From positions 1 through 9,013 of the forward strand of contig DAIESZ010000142.1 in NCBI GenBank assembly GCA_027346035.1: DNA of 9,013 bases, read 5' to 3'. Source of the stretch: Propionibacteriaceae bacterium. GTDB taxonomy: Bacteria > Actinomycetota > Actinomycetes > Propionibacteriales > Propionibacteriaceae. Positions 6,368 through 9,013 of this stretch are shown here, one piece after another; the stretch's first letter is position 1, and each line of letters begins with the position of its first letter. A model generated the notes under the pieces. The model worked only from the letters and a program-made list of their open reading frames with translations. It did no database searches and was not told the DNA's origin. The translations under genes were made by a program, and so were the position numbers.

Positions 6368-6463
6368 GCGCCGATTCTGCCTTGTCCACCGTGCGGCGTC
6401 GGCCTGAGGTGACGCGTCGGGTGGACCGCCGGTCGACCGCTGGGACAGAATCGGCGCATGCGG
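6362..6463. promoter_or_regulatory. Divergent leaderless promoters in an 18-bp inverted repeat
   Basis: CCGCATGCGCCGATTCTG at 6362-6379 is the exact reverse complement of 6446-6463. Each arm therefore carries CAGAAT-CGGCGC-ATGCGG: a near-consensus -10, a 6-nt spacer and the first two codons. One arm serves the acetyltransferase (minus), the other dtd (plus). A second, inner inverted repeat is GTCCACC (6384-6390)/GGTGGAC (6420-6426). No Shine-Dalgarno is present for either gene, fitting leaderless mRNAs. Convincing -35 boxes are not seen on either side. Confidence 0.8.
6414..6430 (+). repeat. 17-bp intergenic repeat, copy A
   Basis: GCGTCGGGTGGACCGCC in the acetyltransferase/dtd spacer recurs exactly, inverted, at 7554-7570. 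The 11-bp core GTCGGGTGGAC also occurs at 5664-5674 between the small membrane gene and the FABP-like gene. All three sites are intergenic. It overlaps the inner GGTGGAC arm of the spacer's inverted repeats. Confidence 0.6.
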
Positions 6464-6907
6464 GTTGTGGTGCAGCGGGCCGCCTCGGCGTCGGTCACGG
6501 TCGAAGGCCGCGAGGTGGCCCGGCTCGATGCCCCCGGGCTGCTCGTGCTGGTCGGCGTCACCCACGACGACACTCCCGACGTCGCGCGCCGGCTGGCCCG
6601 CAAGGTGTGGGAGCTGCGGATCCTCGACGATCCCGAGGCCCCTGGCGCCGGGCGCGAGCGATCAGCCAGCGACCTCGACGCCCCGATCCTGGTCGTGAGC
6701 CAGTTCACGCTCTACGCCGACACCCGCAAGGGACGCCGTCCGTCGTGGAGCGCCGCGGCCCCCGGTCCGGTGAGCGAACCCCTGGTCGGGGAGTTCGTGT
6801 CGGGCCTGCGGGCGGTGGGGGCACAGGTGCAAACCGGCATCTTCGGGGCGGACATGCAGGTGGCGCTCGTCAACGATGGTCCGGTGACCATCACGATGGA
6901 ACTGTGA
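6458..6907 (+). CDS. dtd: D-aminoacyl-tRNA deacylase (DTD)
   Basis: A 149-residue canonical DTD, close to the usual 145. It cleaves D-amino acids (and glycine from mis-acylated tRNA-Ala) off tRNA, keeping the pool clean for translation. Key motifs are intact: [17 protein letters not shown] at the N-terminus, [16 protein letters not shown] with SQFTL at 81-85, and NDGPVT (139-144), whose Gly-cis-Pro pair reaches into the partner active site of the dimer. The ATG is 6 nt after a CAGAAT -10 box and lies in the right arm of the 18-bp inverted repeat, so it probably starts a leaderless mRNA. It converges on the three-helix membrane gene with a 15-bp gap. Confidence 0.97.
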   Translation: MRVVVQRAASASVTVEGREVARLDAPGLLVLVGVTHDDTPDVARRLARKVWELRILDDPEAPGAGRERSASDLDAPILVVSQFTLYADTRKGRRPSWSAAAPGPVSEPLVGEFVSGLRAVGAQVQTGIFGADMQVALVNDGPVTITMEL

Positions 6908-6922
6908 TCGTCCGCGGGCCGC

Positions 6923-7249
6923 TCACCCCCACGAGAACAGGTACCCCACCGCGCCCTGCAGAACCGTGAGCACGGCGGCCGCGGACACGATCCATGCGGG
7001 GACCATCGCGTGGGGCACTCCGAGGCTCCTCGCCCGGGTGCACAACCGGAGCGACACCCCCACCGCCACCCCGAACAACGCCAGGATCATCGCCATCATG
7101 GCCACGGCGAGCCAGACGGGTGCCCGGCTCCCTTCCTCCAGCCCCGCCCACGAGGCCAGTGGTTCGCCGATGAGGAACGCCCCGAAGTAGGCGATCGGGA
7201 TGCCGAGCAGGCTGAGCCATGCGCGGCGGGCGGCTCGTGAGCGGTCCAT
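6923..7249 (-). CDS. Three-helix membrane protein of unknown function
   Basis: A 108-residue protein with a basic N-terminus (MDRSRAARRAW) and three hydrophobic segments near residues 11-28, 44-67 and 83-105. A charged Cys-Thr-Arg-Ala-Arg-containing loop joins the second and third, and the protein ends right after helix 3 (GYLFSWG). I do not recognise the family. I choose ATG 7247-7249 because GGAAAGGGG ends 5 nt upstream. An in-frame ATG eight codons earlier (7273) would place the coding region over the promoter dyad and is less likely. It is convergent with dtd and apparently monocistronic, with its own dyad-marked promoter, so it may be individually regulated. Confidence 0.75.
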   Translation of the reverse strand: MDRSRAARRAWLSLLGIPIAYFGAFLIGEPLASWAGLEEGSRAPVWLAVAMMAMILALFGVAVGVSLRLCTRARSLGVPHAMVPAWIVSAAAVLTVLQGAVGYLFSWG

Positions 7250-7260
7250 GCCTACCCCTT

Positions 7261-7280
7261 TCCTACTACTCATGGTAGGA
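7261..7280 (-). promoter_or_regulatory. Promoter -10 and dyad upstream of three-helix membrane gene
   Basis: TCCTAC (7261-7266) and GTAGGA (7275-7280) form a perfect 6-bp inverted repeat around an 8-bp centre. On the minus strand TACCAT (7277-7272) is a plausible TAnnnT -10, putting the transcript start near 7265 and leaving a short leader of about 16 nt with the strong GGAAAGGGG ribosome site. A dyad over the -10 and start site is where a repressor would sit. No clear -35 is visible. Confidence 0.5.
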
Positions 7281-7553
7281 GTGCGCGCCGTCGCTCATCG
7301 GAAGGATGCCGAAGGGCCAAGACTGCCGTGCAGCGCGATGGGCGGCGGATCAGGCGCCACCACCGCGTCCGTCATGGTGCGCGGCGCATACGACCTGTCA
7401 TGCGTGGTTCGAGCGGGTGACGACCGGCAGGACGGGCAGCCCGATTCGCCCATGCGTCCGCGGCTGCGCTGTTGGCGTCTCTTCGGGATCGCCGTGGACC
7501 GGTGCACGCACCCGCGTGTCGGCCAGGTCGCCTCCTGGTGACGACCACCCTGG

Positions 7554-7570
7554 GGCGGTCCACCCGACGC
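7554..7570 (-). repeat. 17-bp intergenic repeat, copy B (inverted)
   Basis: The minus strand reads GCGTCGGGTGGACCGCC, an exact copy of 6414-6430. It lies in the gene-poor stretch and touches the base of the hairpin at 7570-7594. Flanks on either side are not similar to copy A, so it is a discrete 17-bp match rather than the edge of a longer duplication. Confidence 0.6.
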
Positions 7571-7594
7571 TGCAGCCCGCTCCAGGGCGCGCAG
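7570..7594 (-). terminator. Candidate hairpin terminator for the glycan-binding-protein gene
   Basis: CTGC (7570-7573) pairs with GCAG (7591-7594) and GCCC (7575-7578) with GGGC (7585-7588). This gives an 8-bp interrupted stem about 40 nt beyond the TGA of the gene ending at 7634. There is no T-tract, so intrinsic termination is uncertain; in GC-rich actinobacteria T-less stems are common at gene ends. Confidence 0.3.
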
Positions 7595-7633
7595 CCGATG
7601 CACGGTGAATCGTCGGGCTCTGGCGGGCGCTTG

Positions 7634-8611
7634 TCACTGCGAGGCGGTGAAGATGTCGACCGTCGACAACACCGTCGCGTTGGTGAGAGTGGTCGGTCCG
7701 CGACCGGGTGGGGACACCTCGATGATCGTCATCGTGATCCGGCCGTCGACAGGCGTGGGCGGGATCGTGATCCGCTGTTCGCTCTCCTGATGGTCGGTGA
7801 GCGTCTGCACCGCGAACCGGCCGTCGGGCAGGTTCCACTGCACCGCCAGCACGCGACGGTAGCGCTCGTACAGGTTGACCCCGGCCGGAGTGGTCTTCGC
7901 GTACCCGTTGACGACGCCGAATCCGACGACCGTGCTGCCCTTTGCCACGTGGAATGTGAACCGTTTGCCAACGGCGTCCCCGTAGCAGCGCCACGCGGTC
8001 TCGGGGTTGGAGTCGACGAGGTTCTTGGCGGCGTACGACACCCAGCCCGTCTCCTCGCGCAGCGGCGGCTGGGTGCACGTCGCGTCGACGCTGGTGACCG
8101 GCAGCAACGTCATCGCGCCGATGTAGGGCCCCACCGCCGACGGCGATGCCGTGGGCGACGGCTCCATGGTCGGGGAGGCGCTCGCGGTCGCCACAACCAC
8201 CTGGGCCGACGACCGGACCCTGGCGGAGACCCAGCCGCCAACGAGCAGGCCGACCGCAAGCGACAGCGAGAGCAGCAGCGTGACCTGGATGGTGCCGCGG
8301 ACCCGGGCAGCACGGCTCGCGCCGGTTGCTGCCACCGTGTTCTCGCGCACCTCGCCGAGTGAGAAGGTCGTGCCGGCGGCGTTGGACCCGAAGATTCCGG
8401 GGGGATGCCCGGCGTCGCCCATCGTCTCGGGGTCGGGCGCGCGGCGCGGATCGGAAGCGGTCGCCTCCCCTTCGCCGGCTCCGACCTGGTCGGACCGGTC
8501 CTGCTGGGGCTCGCCCGCGGCGGCGTCTGCGGGCGCGGGGGCGGTGACCGACGGGTCGTCGGCCGGTGTCTCCCGCGCCCGGAACCACTCGTCGGGCAGG
8601 CTGCCGCTCAC
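7634..8611 (-). CDS. Membrane-anchored protein with extracytoplasmic NADase-type glycan-binding (discoidin-like) domain
   Basis: A 325-residue protein. Residues 1-105 are a disordered, Ala/Pro/Asp/Glu-rich cytoplasmic tail. One membrane helix lies at about 108-129 (VTLLLSLSLAVGLLVGGWVS). A Ser/Thr/Pro-rich linker follows (140-160), then a beta-rich outer domain (about 175-323). That domain carries the pattern seen in NADase-type glycan-binding domains: AAKNLVDSNPETAWRC, then FTFHV, GFGVVNGYAKT and YERYRRVL. Cys179 and Cys209 could form a disulfide. It probably binds cell-wall or surface glycan; no catalytic NADase part is present. The GTG at 8609-8611 follows TAGACT after 7 nt with no ribosome site, a leaderless start. 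It diverges from the GlnR-type regulator. Confidence 0.82.
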   Translation of the reverse strand: MSGSLPDEWFRARETPADDPSVTAPAPADAAAGEPQQDRSDQVGAGEGEATASDPRRAPDPETMGDAGHPPGIFGSNAAGTTFSLGEVRENTVAATGASRAARVRGTIQVTLLLSLSLAVGLLVGGWVSARVRSSAQVVVATASASPTMEPSPTASPSAVGPYIGAMTLLPVTSVDATCTQPPLREETGWVSYAAKNLVDSNPETAWRCYGDAVGKRFTFHVAKGSTVVGFGVVNGYAKTTPAGVNLYERYRRVLAVQWNLPDGRFAVQTLTDHQESEQRITIPPTPVDGRITMTIIEVSPPGRGPTTLTNATVLSTVDIFTASQ

Positions 8612-8618
8612 GGCGGCG

Positions 8619-8624
8619 AGTCTA
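8619..8624 (-). promoter_or_regulatory. -10 box TAGACT of a leaderless promoter
   Basis: On the minus strand TAGACT ends 7 nt before the GTG at 8611, so the transcript would start at or within a base of the start codon. The hexamer is identical to the candidate typA -10 at 341-346. It lies in the 104-bp divergent spacer shared with the GlnR-type gene. Confidence 0.6.
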
Positions 8625-8663
8625 GCCCGCGGGCACGGCCGGGATGCTCGGCATTGGCGCCAC

Positions 8664-8712
8664 TATAGTTCTGTGCCGGTGAGGCAACCTCGTCGATGAT
8701 CGAGCAGGAGGG
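8664..8712 (+). promoter_or_regulatory. -10 box and strong ribosome site of the GlnR-type gene
   Basis: TATAGT (8664-8669) matches the -10 consensus at five of six bases and lies in the only AT-rich patch of the spacer, giving a leader of about 40 nt. AGGAGGG (8706-8712) is a near-perfect Shine-Dalgarno 3 nt before ATG 8716. So this gene is conventionally led, unlike its divergent neighbour. No clear -35 is seen. Confidence 0.6.
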
Positions 8713-8715
8713 TTG

Positions 8716-9013
8716 ATGGCCAAGCTCCTGCTCGTCGGTCCCGACACGGTCGCTGCCCCGGTGCCGCCCCCGTCGTTCAGCCTGCTGCCCCACCAGATCG
8801 CCGCGGTGCGCGGCCTCGAGGAGGCCCTGGACGCCGCGCCCGACGCCGAGATCATCGTCGTCGACGCCCGCACCGAGCCCGCCTGGGCCAGGGCGACCTG
8901 CCAGCAGCTGGCGGGGGCCGCACCGACCCACCCGATACTGCTGCTGATCACCGGGCAGGCGACGCCGGTCATCACCCCCGACTGGGGACTCGACGACTTC
9001 GTGCTCGAGGAGG
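8716..9013 (+). CDS. GlnR-type atypical response regulator, N-terminal receiver part (truncated by window edge)
   Basis: The first 99 residues of a protein continuing past the window. They match the receiver-like domain of actinobacterial GlnR and relatives: LLPHQIAAV (23-31), DAEIIVVDARTEPAWARA with Asp50 at the phospho-acceptor position, LAGAAPTHPILLLI, and the family hallmark TPDWGLDDFVL (87-97). GlnR-type regulators are orphan response regulators that usually work unphosphorylated as dimers and control nitrogen assimilation. The winged-helix DNA-binding domain expected at the C-terminus lies outside. The paired acidic residues of a true receiver pocket are not evident near the N-terminus (GPDTV). 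In many actinobacteria the next gene is mshD (mycothiol synthase), which would confirm the setting. Assignment to GlnR proper rather than a paralogue is likely but unproven. Confidence 0.85.
   Translation, partial: MAKLLLVGPDTVAAPVPPPSFSLLPHQIAAVRGLEEALDAAPDAEIIVVDARTEPAWARATCQQLAGAAPTHPILLLITGQATPVITPDWGLDDFVLEE

Larger units (their letters stand above)
7281..7633. other. 353-bp stretch without a convincing gene
   Basis: Short frames exist on both strands (for example 7295-7603 minus and 7306-7608 plus), but their products are Arg/Pro/Ser-rich mixtures with no hydrophobic core, motif or ribosome site. I see no tRNA-like cloverleaf. It holds the second 17-bp repeat copy (7554-7570) and a hairpin (7570-7594) downstream of the glycan-binding-protein gene. 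A decayed gene remnant cannot be excluded. Confidence 0.6.

Noticed and set aside
5650..6708. Upstream extension of the FABP-like frame to a 520-residue protein
   Set aside because: The extra part is Arg/Ser/Pro-rich, crosses the small membrane gene, the acetyltransferase and dtd in wrong frames, and the ATG at 5649 has a good ribosome site.
7295..7608. Two opposed ORFs of about 100 codons in the gene-poor stretch
   Set aside because: No ribosome site, no leaderless promoter, no recognisable domain, and biased Arg/Ser/Pro composition typical of noncoding GC-rich DNA.
7398..8588. 396-codon minus-strand frame through the glycan-binding-protein gene
   Set aside because: Arg/Gly/His-rich shadow frame; the alternative frame has a membrane helix and a recognisable beta domain.

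Overview
The window is high-GC DNA with dense gene packing, frequent GTG starts and leaderless-looking promoters. A GlnR-type regulator, an actinobacterial nitrobindin-like/FABP protein and a YgfZ protein lie close together. This points to an actinomycete (Actinomycetota); the resemblance to the GlnR neighbourhood of mycobacteria and propionibacteria is from memory, and genus cannot be set from the sequence. Almost everything is chromosomal housekeeping. I see no transposase, phage gene, CRISPR array, toxin-antitoxin pair or defence system.

Layout. (1) 1-407 is a gene-free, repeat-rich leader holding a 20-bp tandem duplication, a GGGCCAC heptamer array, a large nested hairpin and a TAGACT promoter element. 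It precedes typA/bipA (408-2270, +). (2) On the minus strand, from 5830 down to 2280, lies a compact apparent operon. Its order is a 47-codon single-pass membrane protein, a nitrobindin-like/FABP beta-barrel protein, YgfZ (4-bp GTGA overlap), a class 3 (Rhizobium etli-type) L-asparaginase and a DMT-like multi-pass membrane protein. The operon converges on typA with a 9-bp gap. (3) A GNAT acetyltransferase (minus) and D-aminoacyl-tRNA deacylase dtd (plus) diverge from a 90-bp spacer. Their start codons sit inside the two arms of a perfect 18-bp inverted repeat, so both genes have the same CAGAAT-N6-ATG leaderless promoter. (4) A three-helix membrane protein (minus) converges on dtd and has a dyad at its promoter. 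(5) 7281-7633 shows no convincing gene. (6) A membrane-anchored protein with an extracytoplasmic NADase-type glycan-binding (discoidin-like) domain diverges from a GlnR-type atypical response regulator that runs off the right edge.

The genes fit basic cell upkeep: ribosome-associated stress GTPase, Fe-S enzyme maintenance (YgfZ), nitrogen scavenging (asparaginase), mischarged tRNA clearance (DTD) and envelope proteins. The signals most worth a second look are regulatory: the inverted repeat carrying two start codons, at least four leaderless-type starts, two dyads overlapping -10 boxes, a hairpin with a stop codon in its loop, and the long hairpin before typA. I found nothing I would call a new multi-gene system; the 47-codon membrane gene is the best candidate for an overlooked gene.
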